From positions 37,261-101,260 of the forward strand of contig CALFZM010000082.1 in assembly GCA_937952235.1 (NCBI GenBank): a stretch of DNA of 64,000 nt, read 5' to 3'. Below the pieces are notes generated by a model that was not told the DNA's origin, made no database searches, and worked only from the letters and a program-made list of their open reading frames with translations. Below are positions 53,677 to 61,972 of the stretch, piece by piece. Both the position numbers and the translations under genes were made by a program. This stretch comes from an uncultured Opitutia bacterium (GTDB lineage Bacteria; Verrucomicrobiota; Verrucomicrobiia; Opitutales; Opitutaceae). Within the stretch, counting starts at the first letter, position 1. Each line of letters opens with the position of its first letter.

Positions 53677-54036
53677 TCACGCCGCCATCTCCCCGCACTC
53701 CCGCGCACAGCGGCGGCAGGCGCGCACGCAGGCGTCCATGCCCCCGATCCGCTCACAATCCTCCGCGCACGCCTCGCAGATCTCCGCGCAGATCCGGCAG
53801 ACGAGCGTGTGGCGGACCGACCCGCGCAGCATGAAAGCCGCCGCCGTCTGGCAGGCCTGCGCGCAATCGGCCATGAGCGTGACGTGGCGCGCCTCGACAT
53901 GCTTCCCGCCGACGCGCAGGCAGTGCTGAAACAGCATCTGCTCGCACATGGCGTGACACTCGGTGCAGGCGGCGATGCAGCTGCGCATCTCGGGATGATC
54001 GCTGCGGAGGGCGGGATACGTATGACTCGTTTGCAT
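53677..54036 (-). CDS. Four-helix-bundle copper storage (Csp/DUF326) protein
   Basis: 119 residues with about 16 cysteines spaced along helices: 'MRSCIAACTECHAMCEQMLF', 'ADCAQACQTAAAFM', 'VCRICAEICEACAEDCE' and 'DACVRACRRCARECGEM'. This is the pattern of Csp proteins, which store many Cu(I) ions inside a four-helix bundle. No signal peptide is present (MQTSHTYPALRSDHPEM), so it would be the cytosolic Csp3-like type. It probably buffers copper. Separated by 105 bp from the MTH1187-type gene on the same strand. Confidence 0.9.
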   Translation of the reverse strand: MQTSHTYPALRSDHPEMRSCIAACTECHAMCEQMLFQHCLRVGGKHVEARHVTLMADCAQACQTAAAFMLRGSVRHTLVCRICAEICEACAEDCERIGGMDACVRACRRCARECGEMAA

Positions 54037-54245
54037 GCCCTGGGAGCATACGCGCCTTCGGCAAACCGCGCCATAAGGCCGCCTCCACGACCCGGCGTAA
54101 TCCCTTCTCCCCTTCGGCGTAGGGCAAAATCACCTTCCCGGACGCGCGTGATGCAACTGCGCGGTTCCGCAGCTGACTATCCCGGTCCCCTGCTCGCCCC
54201 GCCGCCACGCTCCCGCTCTCGCACGCGCCGGCGAAAACCACTTCC

Positions 54246-55463
54246 ATGGACCTCGTCTCCGGCACCTCGTACTGGCTTCTCCGCAACGGCCTGCTGGCCA
54301 GCTTTCCTCCTTTGTCCGGCCGGCGCGAATGCGACGTGGCGGTCCTGGGCGCCGGCGTCAGCGGAGCCCTGATCGCGTGGCACCTCGCCCGCGCCGGCCG
54401 GGAGGTGGTGGTCCTGGACCGCCGGGATGCCGGCACCGGCAGCAGCGTGGCCAGCACGGGGCTCGTGCAGTACGAGCTGGACACGCCGCTGTCGGCGCTG
54501 GGCGAACGCATCGGCCCCGCCAACGCCGTCCGCGCCTACCAGGCCTGCCGCCGCGCCGTGCTGCAGCTCGAGCGCATCGACCGGCGCCTCGGCGGGGCGG
54601 GCCGCCTGCGCCGCACCGGCAGCGTGCAGGGTGCGAGCCGCGAGGCCCACGTCGGCGCGCTGCGCGCCGAGGCCGCCGCGCGTCGCCTGGCGGGTTTCGA
54701 GCTGGAGTGGTGGGACCGCCGGGACGTGGCGCGCGAGAGCAGCCTGCCATTCGCGGCCGCCATCGCCACCCCCGAGGCCGGCCAGGTCGACACCCACCGG
54801 CTCACCCATGCCCTGCTGGCCGCGGCGGCGCGCGCGGGGGCGCACATCGTGGACCGCACGAGCGTGGTCCGCCGTCAGGCCCTGCGCTCCGGCGTCCGGC
54901 TCTCCACCGATCGCGGTTTCAGCGTGACGGCCCGGCAGGTCGTCATCGCCACGGGTTACGAAGCCTGCCGCGAGCTCCCGGCCGGAGCGGCCCGCCTGAC
55001 CTCCACCTTCGCGTTCGTCAGCGAGCCCTGCCCGCGGCCCCCCGGCTGGCCGGGCACGCGCACCGTGTGGGAAACGGCGCGGCCCTATACGTATGCGAGC
55101 CTGACCGACGACCACCGGCTGCTCGCGGGCGGCGCCGATGTGCCCTGGCACAACGCGGCGCGGCGCGATGCCCAAACCGGGCGGCAGGCACGGCGCGTCG
55201 CGCGCCGGCTCGGTGGCTGGCTGCGGCCGGCCCCGCTCGAGATCGCCTTCAGCTGGGGCGCGACATTCGCCGAAACCCCGGACGGCCTGCCCTACATCGG
55301 GCGGCACCCGCGCCGCCCGCACACGTTCGTGGCCCTGGGCTACGGCGGAAACGGCATCCCGTTCAGCGTCGTCGCCGCGGAAATCGTCCGCGACCTGATC
55401 TGCGAAGGAGCCAGCCGCGACGCGGACCTCTTCGCGCTCGAGCGCGCCCGCTGGCGGCGGTGA
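54246..55463 (+). CDS. FAD-dependent (DadA-like) oxidoreductase
   Basis: 405 residues from the ATG at 54246. Rossmann FAD site 'VAVLGAGVSGALIAWHLARA', then 'VVVLDRRDAGTGSSVASTGL' and a C-terminal 'ETPDGLPYIGRHPR'-like end ('GLPYIGRHPRRPHTFVALGY'). It belongs to the D-amino-acid/glycine-oxidase-like group (oxidises C-N bonds of small amines). Substrate unknown. Its stop overlaps a GTG (55460) in frame with the LigD polymerase gene, so translation may be coupled into the repair genes. Confidence 0.87.
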   Translation: MDLVSGTSYWLLRNGLLASFPPLSGRRECDVAVLGAGVSGALIAWHLARAGREVVVLDRRDAGTGSSVASTGLVQYELDTPLSALGERIGPANAVRAYQACRRAVLQLERIDRRLGGAGRLRRTGSVQGASREAHVGALRAEAAARRLAGFELEWWDRRDVARESSLPFAAAIATPEAGQVDTHRLTHALLAAAARAGAHIVDRTSVVRRQALRSGVRLSTDRGFSVTARQVVIATGYEACRELPAGAARLTSTFAFVSEPCPRPPGWPGTRTVWETARPYTYASLTDDHRLLAGGADVPWHNAARRDAQTGRQARRVARRLGGWLRPAPLEIAFSWGATFAETPDGLPYIGRHPRRPHTFVALGYGGNGIPFSVVAAEIVRDLICEGASRDADLFALERARWRR

Positions 55464-55498
55464 TCGAACGCGGCCGCCGAATCGCGGTCGAACCTGGC

Positions 55499-57139
55499 AT
55501 GTGCGCGCGTTCGCCTTCGCCCCAGGTCGCCTTCACGAACCCGGACAAGCTCTACTTCCCCGCGGCGGGCTTCACCAAGGGCGACGGCATCCAGTATTAC
55601 CTCGCCATCGCGGGGACGATGATTCCCCACCTGCGCGACCGGCCGGTGACGCTCATCCGGATGCCCGATGGCGTAACGGGCGAACGGTTCTACCAGAAGA
55701 ACGCCCCGCGTCACACCCCCGCCTGGATCAAGACGAGCGCCGTCAAAAAGAAGAGCGGAGGGAAGACGCAGTACATCGTGGTCCAGGATCCCGCCACGCT
55801 CGCCTGGTGCGCCAACTATGGCGCCGTTGAGTTTCACCCGTTCCTGCACCGCGTGGACCACCCGGAGCGGCCCACGCACGCGGCGTTCGACCTCGACCCC
55901 GGCGAGGGCGCCGACCTCCTGACGTGCATCAAGGTGGGTTTCATCCTGCGCGACATGTTCACCCGGCTGGGTCTCCAGTCGTTTCCCAAGGTCACCGGCT
56001 CGAAAGGCCTCCAGGTCTATGTGCCGCTCAACCAGGACGCCGGCTACGAGGCCGTGAACCTCTTCGCCCGGACGCTCGCCGAACTGGTGGAGCGCGAGCA
56101 CCCCGACCTCGTCGTGTCCAACATGTCGAAACGCCTCCGTCGCGGAAAAGTCCTGATCGACTGGAGCCAGAATCACGCCCGCAAGACGACGGTGTGCGTG
56201 TATTCGCTGCGGGGGAAACGCGACCGGCCCTACGTCTCCGTCCCGGTCACGTGGGACGAACTGAAGCGCGCCCAGCGTGCCCGCAAGGCCGACCGGTTGT
56301 TCTTCTCTCCGGCCGACACGTTGCGGCGCGTCAAGCGCCGGGGCGACCTCTTCGCGCCCGTGCTCACCCTGCGCCAGTCGCTGCCACCGCTTTTCGCCGG
56401 CGACGTCCCGCGCTCCCGCGCATCGTCCGCGCTGCGCGCCTACGAGGAAAAGCGCGACTTCGCCCGCACCGCCGAACCACGATCCGGCGCGGCCGGAAGC
56501 AGCGCCTCAGGCGGGCCCGCCCGGTTCGTGATCCAGAAGCACGCCGCCTCGCGCCTGCATTTCGACTTCCGCCTCGAGATGGACGGCGTCCTGAAATCCT
56601 GGGCCGTCCCGAAGGGGCTCGCGACCGCGCGCGGCGTGAAACGCGCCGCCATCGAGGTGGAGGACCACCCCCTCGCGTACGCCACGTTCGAGGGCGTCAT
56701 CCCCGCCGGGGAATACGGCGGCGGCACGGTCATGGTCTTCGACCAGGGCACCTACGAGCTGCTCGCCGGCGACCACGCGAGCGGGAACCTCAAGCTGCGG
56801 CTCTCGGGCAAGAAATACGCGGGCGAGTGGCATCTGTTTCGCATCGATGCGGAAGCCCGCCAGCCCATGTGGCTCATCGCCAAATCCGGCCGTGCCGCCC
56901 GCGCGCTCACGCGCCGGCAGGAAACGACGTCCGTCCTGAGCGGCCGCACGATGGAGCAGATCGCGCGCGCGGGGGACGCCGTCTGGCGCTCGCCACCCCG
57001 ACGCCGGCGCGCCGCTAGGCCGAGCCATCCCGTCGGGCCAAAAAGTTATTCACAATCGCCGTTCCATCCGCCGAGCGCGCGGTCAAAGCGGCCATGGCAC
57101 GCCCCATTTGGAAAGGTGCGATCACCTTCGGCTTGGTGA
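55499..57139 (+). CDS. ligD: LigD-type polymerase + 3'-phosphoesterase (POL-PE) for NHEJ
   Basis: 546 residues from the ATG at 55499 (GTG 55460, overlapping the upstream stop, is an alternative). The POL (prim-pol) domain has 'FTNPDKLYFPAAGFTKGDGI', 'EFHPFLHRVDHPERPTHAAF' and the catalytic Asp pair DLDP (Asp131, Asp133). The PE domain follows at about 342-500: 'FVIQKHAASRLHFDFRLEMD', 'GVLKSWAVPKGLA', 'GVIPAGEYGGGTVMVFDQG'. There is no ligase domain in this protein; a separate ligase gene lies at 58077-59063. PE and POL trim and fill ends before sealing. The Arg/Pro-rich tail (after about 510) overlaps the Ku gene by 46 bp. Confidence 0.93.
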   Translation: MCARSPSPQVAFTNPDKLYFPAAGFTKGDGIQYYLAIAGTMIPHLRDRPVTLIRMPDGVTGERFYQKNAPRHTPAWIKTSAVKKKSGGKTQYIVVQDPATLAWCANYGAVEFHPFLHRVDHPERPTHAAFDLDPGEGADLLTCIKVGFILRDMFTRLGLQSFPKVTGSKGLQVYVPLNQDAGYEAVNLFARTLAELVEREHPDLVVSNMSKRLRRGKVLIDWSQNHARKTTVCVYSLRGKRDRPYVSVPVTWDELKRAQRARKADRLFFSPADTLRRVKRRGDLFAPVLTLRQSLPPLFAGDVPRSRASSALRAYEEKRDFARTAEPRSGAAGSSASGGPARFVIQKHAASRLHFDFRLEMDGVLKSWAVPKGLATARGVKRAAIEVEDHPLAYATFEGVIPAGEYGGGTVMVFDQGTYELLAGDHASGNLKLRLSGKKYAGEWHLFRIDAEARQPMWLIAKSGRAARALTRRQETTSVLSGRTMEQIARAGDAVWRSPPRRRRAARPSHPVGPKSYSQSPFHPPSARSKRPWHAPFGKVRSPSAW

Positions 57140-57954
57140 CAATTCCGGTGCAGGTCCTGCCCGCCACGGCGAACGCGGAGCGCATTTCGTTCCGGATGCT
57201 GCGCAAGGGCGACCTCAGCCCGATCCAGTACAAGCGCGTCGCCGCGGAGGACGGCAAGGAAGTCGCCTGGCAGGAGATCGTCAAAGGCTACGAGTACGAG
57301 AAGGGGAAATACGTGACGTTCGACGAGCAGGACTTCGATCGCGTCGAGCTCGAATCCGTGGATTCCATCGCGATCCAGACCTTCGTCGAGCTGGCCGAGA
57401 TCAACCCGATCTTCTTCGACAAACCCTACTACCTCGAACCGCTCAAGGGCGGCGGCGGAGCCTACACGCTGCTGCGCGAGGTCCTCGCCGAGGCGGGGAA
57501 GGTGGGAATCGCCAAGGTCGCGATGCGCGGACGCCAGCACCTCGCCGCGCTGAAGGCGAACGGAAAGCTGTTGGTGCTCGAACTCATGCATTTCGCGACC
57601 GAGATCGCGCCGGCCAGCGACATCAAGGTCCCCGAGCACAAGATCGGCGCGAAGGAGAAGGAGATGGCGATCGCGCTGGTCCAGCAGATGTCCGGCCGCT
57701 GGGAACCGGAAGCGTACGAGGACGAATACACCGACGCCGTCATGAAGCTCGTCGCCCAGAAGGTGAAACGAGGAGGCAAGAAATTGCCCGCCTCCGCGCG
57801 ATCCGCTCCCGCGGCCACCAACGTCATCGACCTCGTGTCGGTCCTTCAGAAGAGCCTGCGCCAGTCCCAGCGCGGGCGCACCTCGGCCCGCCGCATGTCC
57901 AGCCCGCCCCGTGCGCGCAAACGCACGCCGCGGCCCCAGCGCCGCGCCGCCTGA
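57094..57954 (+). CDS. ku: DNA end-binding protein Ku
   Basis: 286 residues, the typical bacterial Ku length. It forms a homodimer ring on double-strand ends and recruits LigD. 'MARPIWKGAITFGLVTIPVQ' is the family opening. 'SFRMLRKGDLSPIQYKRVA'-like segments, 'GKYVTFDEQDFDRVELES', 'QHLAALKANGKLLVLELMHF' and 'KEMAIALVQQMSGRWEPEAY' are characteristic. The basic tail (RKRTPRPQRRAA) probably binds DNA or LigD. Overlaps the end of the POL-PE gene, so the pair is a real operon. Confidence 0.96.
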   Translation: MARPIWKGAITFGLVTIPVQVLPATANAERISFRMLRKGDLSPIQYKRVAAEDGKEVAWQEIVKGYEYEKGKYVTFDEQDFDRVELESVDSIAIQTFVELAEINPIFFDKPYYLEPLKGGGGAYTLLREVLAEAGKVGIAKVAMRGRQHLAALKANGKLLVLELMHFATEIAPASDIKVPEHKIGAKEKEMAIALVQQMSGRWEPEAYEDEYTDAVMKLVAQKVKRGGKKLPASARSAPAATNVIDLVSVLQKSLRQSQRGRTSARRMSSPPRARKRTPRPQRRAA

Positions 57955-58028
57955 GCCGCCCGGAGAAGGCCGCGCCGGTTCGGCACTGCCGCGCCCGCCC
58001 TACCCTTCACCGGCGACGACGCCTGAAA

Positions 58029-58056
58029 GGTGGCGCGGCTTGTCCTCAAGCCGCTG
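58029..58056. repeat. Palindromic element copy F, half copy (family 1)
   Basis: Only the left half is present: GGTGGCGCGGCTTGTCC, then TCAAGCCGCTG, with hairpin GCGGCTTG-TCCT-CAAGCCGC. The right half is missing or degraded. It lies in the 122-bp convergent gap between Ku and the ligase. Confidence 0.72.
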
Positions 58057-58076
58057 ATCTTCGACCGATCCCTGCT

Positions 58077-59063
58077 CTAGCGGGCCCGCTCGCGCTTCAC
58101 TTCCCGCGGGGGCTTGTCGCGCCTCAGGCCGACAAAGACGGGATGCCGCAGCAGGCCTTCCCGCGTCCATTCCGCGAAGCGCACCTGTGCCACCAGCTCC
58201 GGCCGGATCCACGTCATCTCTTCCATGGCCGAGCGCGTCATGCCCGCGCCGAAGCGCGGGCGATGCGGCAGGGGCAGGTTGGCGAACGGGCACACCTCGA
58301 CCTGCCGCGCGAGAAAGTCCGCGTGGAGCGAGGCCAGCAGCTCGTGACTGAATCCGGAACCGACCTTGCCCGCATACCACAGCCGCCCCCGCTCGTAGGT
58401 CCCGACCGCAATCGCGCCGAAGTGCCGGCGGCCCCGCCGCGGCGGCGAGAAGCCGCCGATGACGAACTCCTGCTCGGCGACCGGCTTGAGCTTCAGCCAT
58501 GCCCCGGAGCGGCGGCCGGCCTCGTAGCGTGAACCCGCGCGTTTGAGAATGATGCCTTCCAGGCCTTTTCGCCGGCATTCCGCGAGCAGCTTCGCCGGAC
58601 TCACGTCAAACGCGGGGGAAAGCAGCACCATGCCGGAGGCGCCCCGCAGCAGCCGCTCGAGCCGGGCGCGCCGACGCTCGATGGGCTCGGAGAGGAGCGA
58701 AGTCGCGCCGTCCCGCAGCAGGTCGAACACGTAGTAGCGCAGCGGCGGCCGTTCCCCCCGCTCCACGCCCTGGAGGAGCTGGAAGCGGGTTCTTCCCTTT
58801 GCGTCGAGCGCGACCACCTCGCCATCGAGCACCGCCCGGCCCAGCCCGAGCCGCTGGAGCGCGTCCTCGATCTCCGGATACTCGAGCCGGTTCCGGTTGC
58901 GGGACCACAGGCGCGCGCTCCGGCCGCCGACGATCGCGATCGCACGGTAGCCGTCGTATTTGATCTCGGCATGCCAGCGCCCCGGCGGCACCGTCGCACT
59001 CAACTGCGCCAGCATCGGCGGCACGAACTCACGCGGCGACTCCGATGAGCTTGCACGGGGCAT
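58077..59063 (-). CDS. Stand-alone ATP-dependent DNA ligase (LigD-type)
   Basis: 328 residues. Adenylating lysine Lys35 in 'WHAEIKYDGYRAIAI' (KxDG). Motifs III to VI follow: 'RLWSRNRNRLEYPEI', 'RAVLDGEVVALDAKG', 'YYVFDLLRDGA', 'EGIILKRAGSRYE', 'GAWLKLKPVAEQEFVIGGF', and an OB fold ('AGKVGSGFSHELLASLHADF'). This is the LIG module seen inside mycobacterial/pseudomonal LigD, here as its own gene facing Ku and POL-PE. It should seal ends in Ku-dependent NHEJ. Usual LIG domains are 300-330 residues, so it is full length. Confidence 0.94.
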   Translation of the reverse strand: MPRASSSESPREFVPPMLAQLSATVPPGRWHAEIKYDGYRAIAIVGGRSARLWSRNRNRLEYPEIEDALQRLGLGRAVLDGEVVALDAKGRTRFQLLQGVERGERPPLRYYVFDLLRDGATSLLSEPIERRRARLERLLRGASGMVLLSPAFDVSPAKLLAECRRKGLEGIILKRAGSRYEAGRRSGAWLKLKPVAEQEFVIGGFSPPRRGRRHFGAIAVGTYERGRLWYAGKVGSGFSHELLASLHADFLARQVEVCPFANLPLPHRPRFGAGMTRSAMEEMTWIRPELVAQVRFAEWTREGLLRHPVFVGLRRDKPPREVKRERAR

Positions 59064-59123
59064 GGGAGGGCTTCGACCCCGGAATCGCGCTCCGGTTCTG
59101 GCTGGCGGCGCCGGCCCCCCCCG

Positions 59124-60239
59124 TCAATCCGGCGCCCCCAACCCTTCGCGCAGGGCCTCGATGAAGGCGTTGCGCAGGAGCTGGTGCACGGTTTCCCACA
59201 CATCGACCTCGGCCTTCGCCAGGGTGCCGGAAAACGGCGTCACGGTCGCCACCTTCTCCTCCCGGCTTTCGAGCACCGATGCCACCGCATCCACCACGGC
59301 CTCCTTGGCCCGCGCGAGAACGCCCTTTTTCGCGTCCCCCACGTTCTCGAAGTCGAGGTCATGAAAGAACGGTTTCACGTACCCTTCATAAGCACCGTCC
59401 GCGGCCGTGATTTCACTGTAGACCTCGAACGTGCCGCGCGACACGTCGGCTCCGAGGTAGGCCCGGAGGAAGGGATTGAACGCCGGCAGCGACAGGTCCT
59501 TCAGCTCGAAGGTCAGCTGGAAGCGCGGCGCCGGCGCCGCCGGGTTGGCCCGGACGGTCACGTGCAGCCGGCCCCCGCCCGTCGTGACGCCCCGCACCTC
59601 GGCCCGCGCCGGCAGTTCCGCGTCGGACTCCGGCCGGTTGTGCAGGCCCGTCAGCACCGCGTGGAGATCGCGGATTTCGGCGCCCACGTCGGGTTGCCGG
59701 GCCCGGTCGACGTAACGCACGCGCGCGCGGCGCAGTTCGAAGCGCCGGATCTCGAACGGCAGCGCGCGGGCCAGGCTGCGCTGCCAGCGCCCGGCGGCCA
59801 CCTCCGATGCCTGCACCTCGCCGGCGGCCCGCTCCGCCGCGTCCACCGGACCCGCGAACACGTGATGCTTGGCGAAGAACACCTCCACGTCCTCGACGAG
59901 CCCGCTCCCGCCGAAACGCCCGCGAAAGAGCGGACGGACGTCGATCTGGAAACGGGCCAGCCCCACCTCGACGAGCGGCGGCTCGTCCGGCTTATCCCGC
60001 TCCCGCAGGACGAAGTCCCGCACCTCGACTCCCGCGCGCCACCACGCCACGCGCACCGCGCCGATCTTCGCCTCGTGATCTTCCAGCGTCGCAAGCTGCC
60101 GGTTGATGATCATGCGGGCGACCGGCCCGGCCGCCAGCGCGACGGCCGCCAGCAACACCAGCACGGCACCTGACCACCCCACCCACCGCGGCCAGCGGCG
60201 TCGGGCGACGGCATGCGAGGGGGAGGAGGAGGCAGGCAT
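59124..60239 (-). CDS. DUF748 / AsmA-like envelope protein
   Basis: 371 residues from the ATG at 60239, after which a TM follows ('GWSGAVLVLLAAVALAAGPV'). The rest is a large beta-rich domain with 'VEVGLARFQIDVRPLFRGRF', 'IRRFELRRARVRYVDRARQP' and 'FQLTFELKDLSLPAFNPFLR', as in DUF748. Such proteins are inner-membrane anchored with a periplasmic domain related to AsmA and YdbH-like lipid-transfer proteins. It is the only envelope protein inside the repair gene cluster. It is on the same strand as, and upstream of, the ligase gene (60-bp gap). Confidence 0.85.
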   Translation of the reverse strand: MPASSSPSHAVARRRWPRWVGWSGAVLVLLAAVALAAGPVARMIINRQLATLEDHEAKIGAVRVAWWRAGVEVRDFVLRERDKPDEPPLVEVGLARFQIDVRPLFRGRFGGSGLVEDVEVFFAKHHVFAGPVDAAERAAGEVQASEVAAGRWQRSLARALPFEIRRFELRRARVRYVDRARQPDVGAEIRDLHAVLTGLHNRPESDAELPARAEVRGVTTGGGRLHVTVRANPAAPAPRFQLTFELKDLSLPAFNPFLRAYLGADVSRGTFEVYSEITAADGAYEGYVKPFFHDLDFENVGDAKKGVLARAKEAVVDAVASVLESREEKVATVTPFSGTLAKAEVDVWETVHQLLRNAFIEALREGLGAPD

Positions 60240-60425
60240 GAATTCAGACTTCGAATACCAGCAGGACGGCGAATCGCCTCTCATGGACCGCTCGCGCCCG
60301 CGGCGGTGCGACGGGGAAGGAAGATTCCCGGCGGGCCTGCGGCGGCGCGCGCGGAACCGATCGCCCGCCCCGCGGACCATCCTGAAGTCTCGCTTCATCC
60401 CCGAAACCCTCAACCCACCACGATC

Positions 60426-60602
60426 ATGCCCCAGGGCGACAAAAGCAGTTACACCGCGAAGCAGAAGCGTCAGGCCGCGCACATCGAGAAGGGCTACGAG
60501 AAGAAAGGCGTCCGGAAGAAGACGGCCAAAGCCCGCGCATGGGCGACGGTCAACCAGCGCACGGGCGGCGGCAGGAAGCGGCGGACGGCCGCCCGCGCGT
60601 GA
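60426..60602 (+). CDS. Small basic protein (called 'plasmid stabilisation protein' in databases)
   Basis: 58 residues from the ATG at 60426, ending 7 bp before the topoisomerase start. 'MPQGDKSSYTAKQKRQAAHI' and 'ARAWATVNQRTGGG' match the short KG-rich family often called plasmid stabilisation protein. It is rich in Lys/Arg and could bind nucleic acid. The name should not be taken literally: nothing here suggests a plasmid or a toxin-antitoxin pair. Direct linkage to topoisomerase IB hints at DNA metabolism. Confidence 0.8.
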   Translation: MPQGDKSSYTAKQKRQAAHIEKGYEKKGVRKKTAKARAWATVNQRTGGGRKRRTAARA

Positions 60603-60609
60603 CGTCCGG

Positions 60610-61701
60610 GTGAGCGCGCGCCGGGATCTCCAGACGCGTGGCCTCTCGGCCGCCGCTCTCGCCCGGCAGGCGGCGCGCGCCGCGGGGCTGCACTACACCT
60701 CGGATCAGGCTCCCGGTCTGCGACGCGCGCGGGCCGGGAAGCGTTTTCTCTACCGCGACGAGACCGGCCGCCGGGTGACCGACCCCGCCACGCTGGAGCG
60801 CATCAAGTCGCTCGCCATTCCCCCCGCCTGGCGCGACGTGTGGATCTGCCCGCAGGACGACGGCCACCTGCAAGCCACCGGGCGCGACGACCGCGGGCGG
60901 AAGCAGTTTCGCTACCACCCGCGGTGGCGCACGGTCCGCGATGCCGGGAAGTTCGATCGCACCCTCGCGTTCGCCCGGGCGCTCCCACGGATACGCCTGC
61001 GCGTGGCCCGCGACTTCAGCCAGCCGGGGCTCGGACGCACCCGCGTGCTCGCCGCGATGATCCGGTTGCTCGAAGCCACTCATGTCCGCATCGGCAACGA
61101 GGAGTACCGGCGCCAGAACCGCTCCATCGGCCTCAGCACCATGCAGGACCGCCACGCGCGCGTGCGCGGCTCCCGGCTGCGCTTCGTCTTTCGCGGCAAG
61201 AGCGGACGCCTTCACGACGTGGAACTGCACGCGCCCCGGCTGGCCCGCATCGTGCGGCGGCTGCAGCACCTGCCCGGACAGGAGCTGTTTCAGTACCTGG
61301 ACGCGGAGGGTCGCGCGCACACGATCTCGTCGCACGACGTCAACGCCTACCTGCACGAGATCGCCGGCGAGGAGTTTTCCGCGAAGGATTTTCGGACGTG
61401 GGCGGGTACGGTCCACGCCGCCGTGGAACTCGCGCGGCGCCCCGCCTGCCGGAGCGAAGGAGATGCGAAACGCGTGGTGGCCGATGTCATCCGCACCGTG
61501 GCCGGCCGGCTCGGCAACACCCCCGCGATCTGCCGTCGCTGCTACGTGCATCCCGCCGTGACGACAGCCTTCCTGAGCGGCGCGCAGCTGCGGATGAACG
61601 GGCCGGTGCCGGTGCCCGACGGCCCGCGGATGCTGCAATGGATCGAGGGCCGCGTGCTTCGCTTCCTCCGCCGCCACGCCCGGGCGGAACCCTCCAGCTA
61701 G
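60610..61701 (+). CDS. DNA topoisomerase IB
   Basis: 363 residues from a GTG at 60610. It relaxes supercoils by a 3'-phosphotyrosyl nick. 'RFLYRDETGRRVTDPATLER', 'IPPAWRDVWICPQDDGHLQA' and 'GRDDRGRKQFRYHPRW' are typical of the N-domain. Active-site residues appear in 'RIGNEEYRRQNRSIGLSTM', 'LRFVFRGKSG', 'KDFRTWAGTV' and the nucleophile Tyr312 in 'GNTPAICRRCYVHPAV'. Full length for bacterial topo IB (about 350 residues). It sits in the NHEJ gene region, preceded by the small basic protein. Confidence 0.94.
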   Translation: MSARRDLQTRGLSAAALARQAARAAGLHYTSDQAPGLRRARAGKRFLYRDETGRRVTDPATLERIKSLAIPPAWRDVWICPQDDGHLQATGRDDRGRKQFRYHPRWRTVRDAGKFDRTLAFARALPRIRLRVARDFSQPGLGRTRVLAAMIRLLEATHVRIGNEEYRRQNRSIGLSTMQDRHARVRGSRLRFVFRGKSGRLHDVELHAPRLARIVRRLQHLPGQELFQYLDAEGRAHTISSHDVNAYLHEIAGEEFSAKDFRTWAGTVHAAVELARRPACRSEGDAKRVVADVIRTVAGRLGNTPAICRRCYVHPAVTTAFLSGAQLRMNGPVPVPDGPRMLQWIEGRVLRFLRRHARAEPSS

Positions 61702-61736
61702 GCTTCAACTCACCGGCGACGACCGCCGTACCCAGA

Positions 61737-61812
61737 GGTGGAGCGGCTTGTCCTCAAGCCGCTGCGGGCGGTTCGGCCGAACGTTAGCCGCGTGGGCACA
61801 AGCGGCTCCACC
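61737..61812. repeat. Palindromic element copy G (family 1)
   Basis: 76 bp from GGTGGAGC to GCTCCACC in the convergent gap between topoisomerase IB and the DUF72 gene. The left hairpin is GCGGCTTG-TCCT-CAAGCCGC. The right half 'AGCCGCGTGGGCACAAGCGGCT' is changed but still pairs in part. Followed at 61859 by a family-2 repeat. Confidence 0.87.
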
Positions 61813-61858
61813 CTTAGGGCACATGGAGTGAAGTTGTGGCCGCTCAAAGCGGGTCGTG

Positions 61859-61972
61859 AGCGCGAAGACGCGAAGGAAAGCAAAGACTCGCCAGGACAAC
61901 TGGCGGAGCTTCGCCCTCCTTTGCGCCGTGGCGTCTTGGTTTGGAGCTACAGAAATATCGAATGTGCTCTGA
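61859..61972. repeat. Palindromic repeat family 2, copy 2
   Basis: About 114 bp matching 26153-26270 in the blocks 'ACGCGAAGGA', 'AAAGACTCGC', 'CCTTTGCG' and the right end 'TTTGG.GCTAC.GAA.TAT.GAAT.TGCTC'. The stop codon and last few codons of the DUF72 gene (from 61947) are supplied by the right end of this element. Confidence 0.72.

Noticed and set aside
50780..54200. GGAAC-N16/18-GTC-like sites upstream of the YqjD-like and Csp-like genes (ECF sigma promoter)
   Set aside because: Spacing and -10 parts differ between sites, and such short GC-rich matches are expected by chance here.
60426..60602. Toxin-antitoxin antitoxin or plasmid maintenance gene
   Set aside because: Only the database-style name suggests this; there is no partner toxin and no plasmid gene.
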